64,000 bases of DNA from Orthonyx spaldingii (taxonomy: Eukaryota; Chordata; Aves; Passeriformes; Orthonychidae): positions 3,388,553 to 3,452,552 of the forward strand of contig VZTJ01004015.1 of the NCBI GenBank assembly GCA_013397795.1, in the 5' to 3' direction. Position numbers and translations under genes: made by a program. Positions 51,351-62,449 of the stretch are shown in pieces. The notes beneath the pieces were generated by a model, which saw only the letters and a list, made by a program, of their open reading frames with translations, was not told where the DNA came from and made no database searches. How positions within the stretch are numbered: the stretch's first letter is position 1; every line of letters starts with the position of its first letter.

Positions 51351-54300
51351 AAATCTAATTATTCCCAATCCTACTGTCACACAAAGATGTTTTGATAATG
51401 ACTTCTAACAGAGTAACAATGATAGTGCTCAAAAAAAGGAGGAAATAAAAGATGATTCCTCAAAATAAAATCAGATTTATATCAACATATATTATCATCT
51501 GAGAACTGCAAGTACTGCTTAAATCGATCAAACATCTGCTTTTTGTTTGTTAAAATCTGTGATTACTATCCTACTGAACTTTTCCATTTCTTCTTATTTT
51601 AAGGGGTATTGTCCAAGCCTGCTGACACAGTTTTCAGACTTTCCACATTACAAGGCACGTCACTGCATTTAGCCCCTGCTACACTCTTGTTTCACGCACT
51701 TTGACACTCACTTGTGCAGTTGAACACATTTTACACAAAATCATGAATCATGATACTGAGGCTACAGAAATAATTGTGAATTTGTTACACATCGCATCCC
51801 ACCTTTGGGCCTTGGCTTAAAGAGAGGTCTGTCTGGCAATGGGGAAAGACAGAACGGAGAGAATCTTGCCTTTAATTCACTATTTCGTTCAACCTAATCC
51901 ATATAAATTGGAATGGCTATCTGCCTTTTTTCAGAAGCTCCCACTCATGCTCTTCCAACTTTAAGGTTCACATGGAATCAGGTTTTTTTGGCATCACTTG
52001 TTTTTGAAAAATACACTAAACCCTTAAGTTTTGGGGTTTTAAAAAATTGGGAAAATGTATTAGTTAAAACAATTGGAAATATTTTTTTAAAAACCCAGCA
52101 AAACAAGCCCTGTACTAATTGTGCTGAGTACTGTCGGTATGATGAGATACATGCAAATACTTCAGCTGTGGTTGTGCTGCAGAAGTTCTGGAGTACATGA
52201 TGCTTGAATCATCAACATGTAGTAATCTGATTTAACTGCTAGCAAACGTATATGTTAAATATCAAAATTTTGCTATATGAGCATAAGAAAAATTTTCAAG
52301 CAAACTTCATCTTTTATAACAATTGTTCAAGTTAAAAATTAACTAAACTTTTCCCCAAACTGATCTAAAATGCCAATAATTACCTTTCTGTTTGAGTCTT
52401 TACATGCCTGATATTGGTCAAACCATGAAATGTTTAAAAAACTTTCCTTTTGGTTTTGGTTCTCTCATCTTTCTATGATTATGACAAGTGGTACACCTAT
52501 ATGTCTGGATTCTGTGCAAAGCAGAATTGTTCAGTGGAATTACTATTTTTTCCTAGATATTTTATTGTGAAAATGCAATTAATTTCCATTTAATTGCACA
52601 TTGCAACCTAACTGTGGACCTATTTGAGACTATATTTTATCAGAAAACATTGATTGTTGATGAGAAAGTATTGAATATGCCAGTTTTGAATATTTTTTGG
52701 AATAATTTCTAGGCTGGACTGTGGTGGAAAGGATGGAGATGTGCCAGCCACAGAAAAATGCAGGTTCAAGTATCAACTCTTACAACTATTTGTGCAAAAG
52801 ATTCTCAACAAGTTCCCTTTCAGAATCACCACTGATCATTGGGATATGGTTTTGGCCCACGAATGACTGTTGATTTCAAAAACTGAAACCTCAGCTCCTA
52901 AATGAATCTGTAGTTTAGAACAGGGATGAAATATACTTTTGCCTGGCATCTGGGACACACACTTAAGTCCTTTATCCCATATCCTCTGTGAATGCTCTGA
53001 GCACTTAGTGTTGACTTTCAGTGCCTGTGGCCTCTTTCCTTCTTTTCATAAATATCACTCAGGGCAATCATTGCATAATCAGTTCTGCTATGAACCTTCT
53101 GCTATGTAACATCTTTCAGAGTGCAACTCTTGTTCGCTTCTTTCCTTCATCTCCATGTGGAATGTAGCAATACATATTATGCAAATGACACCACCAATTT
53201 TTGTTTTCTTGTCATTGTGGCCCTTCCATTACTTCACATCTTAGCAGTTATCACGTTCTTTTGTTGACTCTGAATTTCAGCAAGTTGAGAATAAGATCAA
53301 CCGGAACTCTTCCATCTGCTGTTTTGACACCAGTTTGAATGTAGCTCAAGTTGTGAGTGACCTTAATGTCTGCTTTAAACTCACATAGAACCCAACTGAT
53401 TATAATAGCTAGCTTTGACCCCAAATATGTCACATCTATCAGAAACTGAATTCAAAGTTACATTCATACATTTTTTTTAATGTTGTCTCTCTTACTAGTG
53501 GCATCTTTGGCTCCTACATTTACAAACCCCTGGGACTCAGGATCCTGAGTCCTGTTCTGTGGTTGCTGCACTGTTTAGTGGGAGAATGCTTTATTCATAC
53601 AAAATTGGTTTATGTTCCTCAGTTCTCCCTTTGGCTCTTGTCTGTTTTGTGCTTATGTCCAGCAGACCTTGTGCTTCATTGATACACAGCCAAAAGGAGG
53701 ATCCTTAGGTTCAGTGACAAAGTTGCTGAATTTATAACACTTCTAAGGCTGCCCTGACTTACGGAATGGAATTATTCCTCAAGTATTAGAAGAAAATTTA
53801 AAAAAGATAGAATTAAAAGCTATCTTCCTAGATGCAAAATATAGATTTGTATTCTGTATAGTGGGACCTGTTCCTATTTCACCAATGAAACAATTCCCTA
53901 CATGCCTAATAACACAATCAGACCTTTTTCTTTCTTGCCATCCAGGTCTGCAGGTATCTATGAAGCTCATGAAAAAACTGCCCATTCTAGTTTGAATGGC
54001 TTAACTGCTTTTGTATGTACTGAACGCAATTTGCCCATGAGATCTTTGTATTAATTGTGAGATATCAAACTGTATTTCATATGTATATAGTGCTGTACAT
54101 AGATTTAATAACTAGATTTAAACACTTTAGTATCAGTACAAAAGGAAAGATGAAGGGGATCTACTTGCCACAAAGGGCAGACAGACTTCTTTATGTTTAA
54201 GGGAGTGAGGTGGTGTTTTTTTCACAGATTAAATAGATGGAACTGCAGCTTAAAAATGACCATAAGCAGGGGAAAATGATGGGTTTTTTTGTTTTTCACT

Positions 54301-54589
54301 AGACTGATATAAAAGACTTCTCCTTGGAGTGTCTAGTATTGAAGTTTCTATTCTGTAATGAAATACATGCCCTTTTCTTCAAACAAATTCTAGTTGTTAA
54401 GGTGGATGGATCCATAATTTGAGTAAAAGAATTCGTGCAATTAAAATAAAGAGTTTCTTGCACTTCGGCTATAAAGCAGCTAAATATTACATACAGTGAA
54501 AAGTTCTCATTCAGTGAAATTGTTCAGTGGTCTGACAGATCACTTGTTTAAGGCAACTGAATTAATAGTAAACTATATCTACAGATTAA

Positions 54590-54925
54590 GAGTTTGGGGC
54601 TTGATCCTATAAATATTCCTGTGAATAATCCCAATGAAGTAATTTCTTCCTAAATGATTATTTCTAAATGCTTTAAAAGAGTGTAGTGGCTGTATTCTAG
54701 AAAGATACTGCTTTTTGGAATACTTTCCTGTTTCCAATGCATAGTGTCCACTGCCAGCCTACGCATCAGCTTCAGAGAGCAGCATAACTATTTTCTCAAA
54801 TCTTTTTTTTTTTTTTAATCTGTGAAAAATTCCAGTCTTGTGAAAAGCACTAATTAATGCCAGTGAAATCTGTGGAGTTGGACCCTCGTGGGAGTAGCTA
54901 AATCAGAGTAAACTGAGTAGTACAT
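54590..54925. repeat. Possible pair of decayed ancient MITE-like fragments
   Basis: GGGGCTTGATCCTATAAATA at 54597-54616, followed by GTGAATAATCCCAATGAAGT, resembles an amniote DNA-element end that begins GGGCTTGATCCTGCAAA and continues to a CCCATTGA core. At 54855-54915, CCAGTGAAATCTGTGGAGTT and AAATCAGAGTAAACTGAG resemble another old family with a TCAATGGAGTTACACC core. A 14-base poly-T (54803-54816) lies between. Both assignments are from memory and tentative. Decay is heavy. Confidence 0.35.
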
Positions 54926-54945
54926 TTGAAAGTCGTATTTTACGG

Positions 54946-55212
54946 CTACCAACACTTGAGCCAGATAGCGACCTGGCCAACAGTTTGTAGCACCAACTCT
55001 TCATCTGTGTAGAGTTGAGACTGGTGTGTGATGTGTTGGGCAATGCGTTGTGTCATGAAGGGCTCCATCAGCGTAACGTTTGGATGGTTACACACATGGC
55101 AAGGCTTATTCAGTGTTGGTCGGACTGCAAGGCTGCGCTGAACCTGCCGGTGCTCAGTGGCCCGAGCTAGACCTTGTCCAGCTTTGAAGGGCCCTACCAG
55201 GCAGTGACACAT
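54946..55212 (-). other. Unrecognised 88-codon open frame beside a CpG island
   Basis: A minus-strand frame with ATG at 55212-55210 and stop at its left end. It lies just downstream (in minus-strand sense) of the CpG island, and its composition is more balanced than the surrounding AT-rich DNA. The peptide has a CHVC pair near residues 40-43 and a polar, protein-like stretch after it (MTQRIAQH, YTDEELVLQTV). The start context is weak. The Cys and His spacing does not fit classical C2H2, BED or retroviral zinc knuckles. It could be a real small gene, a piece of an old transposon or retrocopy, or chance. If the donor at 55231 is used, this frame would lie in an intron. Confidence 0.15.
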
Positions 55213-55231
55213 CGAGCCCGTGTCCCCTCAC

Positions 55232-55629
55232 CTGGGCCGCTGGAAACTGCCTTTTTTAGGAGAGGCCTTGGGCTTGCGGAGAGGTCGCTGAGCAGGACGC
55301 AGCAGTTTGCTCAGGGCAGCCCGAAGGGCAGAGCTTTGCACTGGCCCAAGCGCGGGGCAGAGCGGGCGGCTCCCGGCACGGGCGGCGCAGCCTCGGGCCC
55401 CCGGCTGCTCCCGGCCGCGCCGCCCCGGCGGACAGGGGACGGACAAGGGGCGGACAAGGGGCGGACAAGGGGCGCACAGGCGCTCGCCTTCGCTCCGGGG
55501 CCGTGCGGCTGGGGAGCAGCCCTGGCTGCGCCCCTCCTCCCGGAGCTGTGCCGCGGGGCCCCCGGGCCGCCTCGGGCTCCCGCCGCCGGGCTGCAGGCGG
55601 CCCCACGCCGGGGGCGGCCCATGGGGCAC
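55232..55629 (-). other. Candidate GC-rich first exon ending in a consensus donor
   Basis: On the minus strand, an open frame from an ATG at 55629 runs 133 codons through the CpG island. It meets CAG followed by GTGAGG (donor bases 55231-55226), a strong splice donor, two codons before its stop. The encoded peptide is rich in Pro, Arg, Ala and Gly, as expected for any frame in such GC-rich DNA, so the translation itself is not evidence. The combination of island and donor fits a first exon, coding or untranslated, of a transcript running toward lower coordinates. Confidence 0.2.
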
Positions 55630-55740
55630 GCTGGCGCTGCCACCAGGGACAGGGTGGCGGGGCAGGGCCAGGTGCAGGGCCAGGGCCAGGCTGCCGCCTG
55701 CTGCCGGCCGCCGCGCGGGTAATCACGCGTCCCCCCTCAC
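55240..55740. promoter_or_regulatory. CpG island, likely promoter
   Basis: About 500 bp of very GC-rich sequence with abundant CpG, in sharp contrast with the AT-rich background on both sides. CpG islands of this kind usually mark promoters of housekeeping or developmental genes or of long noncoding RNAs in vertebrates. Long overlapping open frames occur on both strands (up to 187 codons) simply because stops are rare in such DNA. I see no TATA box. Direction is unclear: a strong splice donor supports minus-strand transcription, while the plus-strand edge offers only a weak donor near 55719. Confidence 0.7.
55429..55472 (+). repeat. 11-bp G-rich tandem repeat with quadruplex potential
   Basis: Four head-to-tail copies of an 11-base unit (CGGACAAGGGG), the first slightly diverged, within the CpG island. 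The G runs at 55435-55438, 55447-55450, 55458-55461 and 55469-55472 are spaced by loops of eight, seven and seven bases. This meets the usual G-quadruplex pattern. A fifth partial unit follows. Confidence 0.85.
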
Positions 55741-56570
55741 TGCTGATTTGCAAGAGCAGATTAATCAGAGCGCGCGGCTTGATGAAATTTGCTGTTATTG
55801 TGCCCATTTTTAGAAACATCTTTTATTATCTTCATTATTCATTTACAGGGGACCGGCATCAATTATGCAAATGAGTTCACAGACTTTGCAGATTACTTCA
55901 TTTGCCGCTATTGTTTGTGGAAATTTAATTATTAAATATTATTAAGCTTGCGTTTTCTTCAATTTTCCGAGGCTTAGTTTCATTTGATTTTTCCTCCAGC
56001 TGCTCTCGTTTCCTTTCAGTGCCAAAACAGCTCCTCATCAAAGCAGCTCTGGCATGTGAAGACCAAATAAAATCTCCTCAATTTAATAATTTTGATGTTA
56101 GTCCCTTGTTCTCAGCTGCTTGCTCAAAGCAATGCAGAGAGAAACGCAGAGCACATTCAATTTAATGAGTAGAAATTGAATTCAAGTTTGTTCGGAATTG
56201 ACTTCAATTAAGCAGAGTCTTAATGATAAATTAATCTCTTTTCTTTATTCCCTAGAATTTGTTTTTCAAAGTAGGAAATTGGACTACATTGAAAGACCAA
56301 ATAAAGAATACCAATTTTAACTAGATTATGGAACCGATAGCAAAATTTAATTCTTTATAGTAACGTACTTGGACAAATAGCATTCACTCTATGGCATGTA
56401 TTATAATTTATATTCATTGTTACCACTCACACTTTCATGGCATGGATAAAATGGCAGTAGAATTAAATATGGGCCTGTAATAGACTTCAGAGTTTTAATC
56501 TTTATTAAGAAACTCTAATTGAATGCATAATTAGCTTTTCAGGGTCTAGGAAACTAGGTTTAATATCTAT
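55730..56570. promoter_or_regulatory. Candidate ultraconserved-type noncoding enhancer
   Basis: Directly beside the CpG island lies about 800 bp of AT-rich but non-repetitive sequence dense in developmental transcription-factor motifs. These include a palindromic GATTAATC at 55759-55766, an octamer ATGCAAAT at 55865-55872, and ATTGTTTGTGG (overlapping SOX-, FOX- and RUNX-like sites) at 55910-55920. TAATTA lies at 55926-55931, with many further TAAT cores. The 12-mer AGACCAAATAAA occurs twice, at 56060-56071 and 56294-56305. This texture is characteristic of deeply conserved vertebrate noncoding elements near developmental regulators. Conservation itself is inferred, not shown, and the target gene is unknown. 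Confidence 0.4.
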
Positions 56571-57876
56571 GTGGGCTGAAAACATAGATCAGGCATTTTT
56601 TTAAGAGTGTTTTTTATGAGTTTATTTTTTAGGAGAAATTATCTTGTAACATGGCTTGTATAAAAAGCCACATTTTAACTTCGTTGCAAAAAGCTATGTA
56701 TGGAGGAACGGTAGGAAGTTTTTTTGTGCTCTGAATCCCCTTGCATTCTGGGTTAATAGTGGGTAGTGCAACCTTCTTTCATTAGAACAAGTCAAGATAC
56801 CTTGTGCCTGTCCCCTCTGAAACACACAGACAAAATAAGCCAATGCTTTTGAATAGCAGTGTACCCTTTTCCTTCTGTGCTGCAGTTCTCCCATGCTTAG
56901 ACACCTTAGTATCTTCATTATTTTCCTCTGTTATTCTTGTGGCATGACTGCCACAAGCTCTATATTTTGCTATTTCATAGAGCAAACCATTTTTTCAAGA
57001 GTGGAGAGTAATTTGGGTGCCTGCTCTAGATTTTCAAAGGTGATCAAGCATTCTTATGATGTCTTAAGTTGGCCATCTCATGCCATTGGTAATTTATGAA
57101 ACTTTGATTCTTTTACCCCTCTCCTCAGTGGGAAAAACCCACTATTTTACTGTGTATGATTAAACCTAGAAAAATATCATTATATGAGAGATCTTCAAAC
57201 CAAGCTCTGTCTCTTATATGGCTATATTTGTGTTTAAAGTGAATAGAATATCTACCCATAGTAGTAGCATTTTAGAACTATTATGCAAACATTCTATCCA
57301 GTGATGTCTCAGGTACGGAAGGATTTTGTACTAAGATTAATTACAAATTCAGGGGGTGTCAAATTCTGTGCTTTTGGTTTTCAGTGAAGAGAGTGGGTAA
57401 GTTCGGCCAGCTGAGGAGCATTCAGTCTTCTGCTTTACCTGCACATAAATTCTGTGTTCCCAGGCACTGACCAAAGGTATATATTGCTTTTTAAATAAGA
57501 AGTAATAAATTGAACAATTTCCTTTAGACACCTTTTACAATCTGCACTGGACTTGTGAGTGCCTCCCAGTGTGTGTCCAGCATTGGTATGTTTCTGTTTT
57601 CCTAGAGTTTCCTGTTATGTTTCCTTGGTGTAAAGGGTCAAGAGCCTGCTAACAGACTCTTTGCACAGCACACAGTTGAAAATATTTATTAAGGCAACAC
57701 ATTTATTTTTACAGATCTGGGAGATTAAGTTTTACTGCTTTAAGGATACCAATGTTCCAAAGATTTGCTTCAATTTTCTGAATGTGTTTTTCAGTAAATA
57801 TCCATTTGGAAATGGGAACCAAATTTCTCTGGAAATGATAAAGAAAAGTTCGTTAGCCTTAACTTTCTGTATGTTC
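56571..57876. other. Non-coding stretch, no recognisable gene
   Basis: AT-rich DNA with open frames of 74 to 80 codons at most. No repeat or RNA gene is recognised. Confidence 0.5.
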
Positions 57877-57987
57877 TGGGGATATGGTTTAGTGGTGAGC
57901 TAAACACTTAACATGGTGATTCTGGGTTAACAGTTGGACACAACGATCTTAGAGGTCTTTTCCAACCTTAATGATTCTATGAATCTG
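57877..57987 (+). mobile_element. CR1 LINE 3' end fragment
   Basis: About 110 bp matching the 3' untranslated end of avian CR1 retrotransposons. It runs from a GGTTTAGTGGTG-type phrase, through GTTGGACAC and GATCTTAGAGGTCTTTTCC, to the terminal ATGATTCTATGAATCTG repeat. CR1 copies are usually truncated at the 5' end, as here, and none of the reverse transcriptase frame is present. The element is in plus orientation and moderately diverged, hence an old, inactive copy. It is strong evidence for a bird (or close reptilian relative) genome. Confidence 0.9.
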
Positions 57988-60261
57988 TAATTCAGAACTG
58001 CAGTTATTTAGAAAGAGATGAAAGAAATGTTTTTTACAAGAAATTGCAGTTACAGTTCATCCATAGCTGTGTTGTTTCATATAGAAGTCAGTCCCTCTGT
58101 TCCAGTAGACATAGACCAGATTTATAAAAACATTAAGGTGCTCAGGGTCACAGAAAGCTTTGTAGAATTGAGAGATGTCAAAGCTCCATCAGTCTTTGCA
58201 GCCTACATGTCCGATTGAACCTGGGTTTAAGGATGACACTGCAGGCGTCACACACACGTGTTCCAACAATTGATTACATTATAAAACATCTACAAAGAAG
58301 TCATTAAGATAGTGTTCCTCTTAGAGATACCTATGCTATAATAGCACTGTGGTACTCCATATTCCCTTGTATATCACTGATCCTCTTATCAATTTCTTCA
58401 GTGCAAAAGCATTAAAGGCTTTTATTGCATATAGATCTTACAAGTTCACTTTCAGGTCTGACCGTTAAACCAAGCTGTTTCCATCTATTTGTCATCATTT
58501 GCAGTAATGGTTCTGTAGTTTGGTGCCTGCCTTCTGCAGTCCCAGTGTTCTCTGATTAGACTCCTGTGGACAGCTCTGCAGATCACACTGCCATCTTTTC
58601 CTTTCATCTGAAAAAGCCCTACAGGGCCCTATATGTGGTACAGTGAATCAGTTTCTCGAAGTTACTTGTCGTATGTACAAAGGAAGACTGTATGTCAAAA
58701 CAGCTTTTAAAAATAAAACTTAAACTGACTTTCCCCCTTTCACAAGTGAATCTGATCTTGGTGAGCATGTCCTTTCTTTTGCCTTGTACATTTTCCCAGG
58801 AGATTTGGCTTTTTTGAAGCTCTCTCAGGCAGAAATTAGATGACTCCATAAGCAAAATTCAGCCGAAGGAGTAAGTTTCTTGGAGAGGAAAAGAGCCAGA
58901 AAAACCATATCAGTTAGTGAGTATATTCTTCATCTTATCCACAGAAATACTGTGCATATATGCCTTTTAAACAAAAAAGTGAGTGTTTTTACAAGAGACA
59001 TTTGTGTCAGTTTTGGCAGCACTAAGGAGTATAGTTACTAATAGATTATCTAGCCTGGCTGGAAGCTCAAGCTCCCAACTTCTCAGAAAAGGATGAAGCA
59101 AGGTGCTGTAAAAGGAAATAATTTGTTTCTACAAGAAAGATGAAAGGGGATAGAAAGATCACCTTCCTTAAATTATCCTTTACCAATATGGGAGAGCTCT
59201 GGTTTGTTAGTATTTACACATCTACAGTGTAAATAATGCCCCACTTATGACAAGACTATAGTTGTTTTATATTCTGAGTTTATTTTCTGGAGATTTCAGA
59301 ATAATACATTTCTTACGATCAAGATTTTACAGCTTTCATTTCTTACTAGACAGTATTGTTTTCAGTGCTGCTCTTTTCTACTTCATTCTTTTTTCTGCAC
59401 ACTCCTGCAACAACCCTGATGGAAAATGCATGAGGCAAGAGTAAGGTTAAGTATTCAAGAAGTAAGAAATGTTACATTGATAAAAACCCTCTAAGAAGCA
59501 ACTCTTGACTACATTGTCAGCTACTATTTCTGAAGTACAATTATTGTATCGCTTCAGATAATGTTGCATTTTGTGCTGTATGCCAAGAAATCTGGCAAAT
59601 CTATTAACTGTCTCAGCTTTTCAAGGTGCATGAGCCAAAACTGCATTCATGACTACTGCAGTCTTTAACCACAGGTCTCTATTCTGTTCTCATGGTCAGG
59701 ACAAAGCATGGAGTTGCTGATCCACCAACATCTGAGTACTTTCTAGTGAGTAATTCTGTAAGTCACAGCTGCTTTGCAGGCTTATTCTACATTGCAGGTA
59801 TGATTATCCAAATTTCAAGCCTGGCTGATGATCTGGGTAGCTGTATTTAATTAACTGTCAAGGACAGAACAAAGCTCTATTCTGGATGTCTTTGTAATTT
59901 TCCAAGATTTGAGGAAACATCCCAGAATTTTTTTTTCTATTTGTTTATTCCCTGTTATTTGTTGATCATGGGCTGTCCACAGTTGTTGCATAGTTTGACT
60001 ATTTGTCAGATTTATCAACCAGCTTAAGAACATTGTGAGGTGTGACTTGCATTTGTAGGATACCTGTATATGCAGCTAAGTCAGCTTCAAAGTAAAATCT
60101 CATCTCAAAATTGAACTTATGGGAACATTACTGTTGCTTGAAAAAAGTCTATATTATATGGCTGCTGACTAAAATAATAAAATATTTACTGAAGAAAGAT
60201 GAGAATTTAATCACATAAAAGTTTTTTGGTAAAGACATACTGGACCATTATGGCAGTGAAA

Positions 60262-60277
60262 AATATTATATAATATT
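60262..60277. other. Perfect 16-base AT palindrome
   Basis: AATATTATATAATATT is its own reverse complement. It lies in AT-rich DNA and is probably low-complexity sequence rather than a protein site. Confidence 0.5.
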
Positions 60278-61898
60278 ATGTCTGTCTCTGACTTTGTGGG
60301 AGAAAAAGTATGAAATTGACAAGTAAGTGATTATGTAATTAGACTGTACTGTAAACTATACAAAAAGATGTGTTGAGCTAAAAAGAGTTGGGGTTTCTGG
60401 TCTGTCATGTGACATTGCAAATATAGTTTCCTGGAAAATCTCAAAAGTTGAAAATCTTTTACTATGTCAGGAAAAAATATTAAAAGCCAAAGTTCCATTA
60501 TGTGGAGTTAAGTCTTATCACTGCTAGAAGGCTTGATTTCATGTGCTTCAAGGAGGCCTTCCCCTTTCCTGTAAAATTTGATGCAGGTTTTATTGCAAAA
60601 GATCTGTGCTTTTTGTGGAAGCTCATTTCAAACTCTCTTCAATAAGCAGCTTCCTTTATGCAGGGCCTTCTCTTGGAAGATGTGGAAAGGGCTGTTAAGA
60701 AAGTTTTCACCGAAGGGCAGCCAGGGTCTCTCTTCTCAGTTTTCGTATGGATTGAAGTCTTGACTAGAAACGGGAACAAAAATCAGGCCTTTCAGCCCGA
60801 GTGAAATACTGTTTTCAAGATGGAGTAAGAGAAGTGGGGTATCTGCAGCTGTGATATTATCAGGGCTCTTTCTGTACACAGACCTTTGGACTACTGTAAT
60901 TCTATTGTTGATTAAGATCATTAGCCTCTGTGTGGTTCACAAGCTATATAGGTGTGTCCTACAGTTCACAGGGGCTGAATTCTTCTTTCCATTTTGCCCT
61001 TCTAAACCAAAGGCAGTACAATTAGTTTTACTACTGATTTCAGCAAGCATAAACAAAAGCATTTCCCCTGAATAAAAATTTGTGAGCCACTTGGAATCAC
61101 TTCTTAAACAGCACTATGTAGAATGAATGCACATTTTTCTCTCTTGCCCATAGCCGTGTCCTGAGAAATAATTTTAGTTGTAGCCCATTCTGGAATATCA
61201 CAGTTGTATCAAGTGTTGCTGAAATGGAAATCTACATAACAGAAACATCCCTGTGTTCTTGAAAGTGATTACTTATTGTTATTTTTTTAATCTAACTGTG
61301 CTTAAAAATCACTGTTTTCATTGTTTGTGTTGGATGACCACATTGCAAATTATATTTTGTCATTGCTTACTGGTGGGTTTCTTATACCTTTCCCTGAAGC
61401 ATCTTCCCTGCAAGAGATATAGGATGTGAGACTAAATAGCCTGTGATTCTGATCATGTTTGGCAATTCCTGTGATCCTAAGTTTGTGTACTGTATTGGAG
61501 CTTTGAAACTCTTGCATTAGATGGGATATGGTTGTATTGCCCCGGGGATGCACAGGTGAAGTACCAAAGAAACAAATTAACAGGATGTCACATTAAAATA
61601 ATTTTTCAACTCTAATTTAGGTAACTAGATTAATGTGAGTTCATTTAGGAATACTTAAATATAACATAATCACATCTAAATGATGTACAATATCAACAAT
61701 AATTAAGGTAGAAAAATCAAATTTATGTAAAAAGGAGTCTAGACTTCCAGTGTTTGTACACCTCCAATACATCTGTTGAAAAAAAGTGGAGCCAGAAGGG
61801 AATGCTTTAAATTCCAAATCATGCAGTAAACATGACTTTGACTCTTGGAGTCTTTCTATAGGGAATTTTTTAAAACCTGGCTTATTTTCCATTACCAG

Positions 61899-61944
61899 GA
61901 CTGGTCAAGCCCTCAGTCGACTTGAAAACACTTTAGAATTTCTG
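61899..61944 (+). other. Candidate micro-exon (46 bp), unverified
   Basis: A pyrimidine-rich acceptor (TTATTTTCCATTACCAG) precedes the stretch, and CTG followed by GTAAGT ends it at 61945. Two frames contain stops. The third is open and reads TGQALSRLENTLEFL after one leading base. The peptide is not recognised. Its phase does not join directly to the 77-bp candidate at 32044-32120, which ends one base into a codon. A chance pseudo-exon is likely. Confidence 0.15.
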
Positions 61945-62384
61945 GTAAGTACTAAAGCAATGTGACCACAACCTATAATAATAATTATTCCTGAAAATAT
62001 GTGTATTTTCAGTGTTTTTTTTTAATGTGTGTGCTGTGGTTCTATTTTATAAAATGTACAAATGGCACAGTACCTTCTGGCATGGATGTTTTAACTGCAA
62101 AGCAAGTTTTAAGGGTGAAATGCAGAGACGTGCCAGAAGAGAAAGAACTTTTGAAGCTTGTGATGTAAGTGAAATAAACTAAATATATGATTAATAAAGT
62201 GGAAAAACTAATTTTCAAATGGTTAGTTGAAAAGCAAGGAATTATGTTCACTGGAATAGGCCAGGTTACCCTGAGAGTATTAACACTATTAATTCAGCTT
62301 GGATAAACAGCAAAAATATCTATTTTCATTTTCCCAGAACAAATTTCTCCTACTTTTTAATTTTCTTATAAAGAAAAAATCCTG

Positions 62385-62449
62385 TTTATCTATCCAGGAA
62401 CAAAATTCTTTAGGCAAGTTTATCTATCCAGGAAAAAAATTCTTTAGGA
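62385..62449. repeat. Tandem duplication, period 34
   Basis: The 34-base block starting at 62385 (GTTTATCTATCCAGGA, then an A-run and TTCTTTAGG) recurs at 62419 with one C/A difference within the matched part. This is a recent local duplication. A 67-codon frame passes through both copies but is otherwise unrecognisable. Confidence 0.9.

Larger units (their letters stand above)
43149..54589. other. Non-coding stretch, no recognisable gene
   Basis: About 11.4 kb of AT-rich DNA with only short open frames, the longest 109 codons at 50753-51082 (+), none recognisable. It includes old MITE-like remnants near 43.7 kb (separate entry), a pentanucleotide GGACT run at 51332-51350, a 12-base poly-T at 50331-50342, and two TGACGTG half-sites near 48.84 kb. 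The 48.2-48.5 kb segment is AT-rich with an octamer at 48478-48485 and may be a conserved element. Confidence 0.5.

Noticed and set aside
55174..55874. Long overlapping open frames (110-187 codons) on both strands
   Set aside because: They overlap in five or more frames within a CpG island where stop codons are rare. The translations are low-complexity Pro/Arg/Ala/Gly and resemble nothing.
61389..61480. Possible second CR1-like 3' end (CCTGTGATTCTGATC)
   Set aside because: The conserved GGTC..TTCCAACC block is absent and only a short low-information phrase matches.
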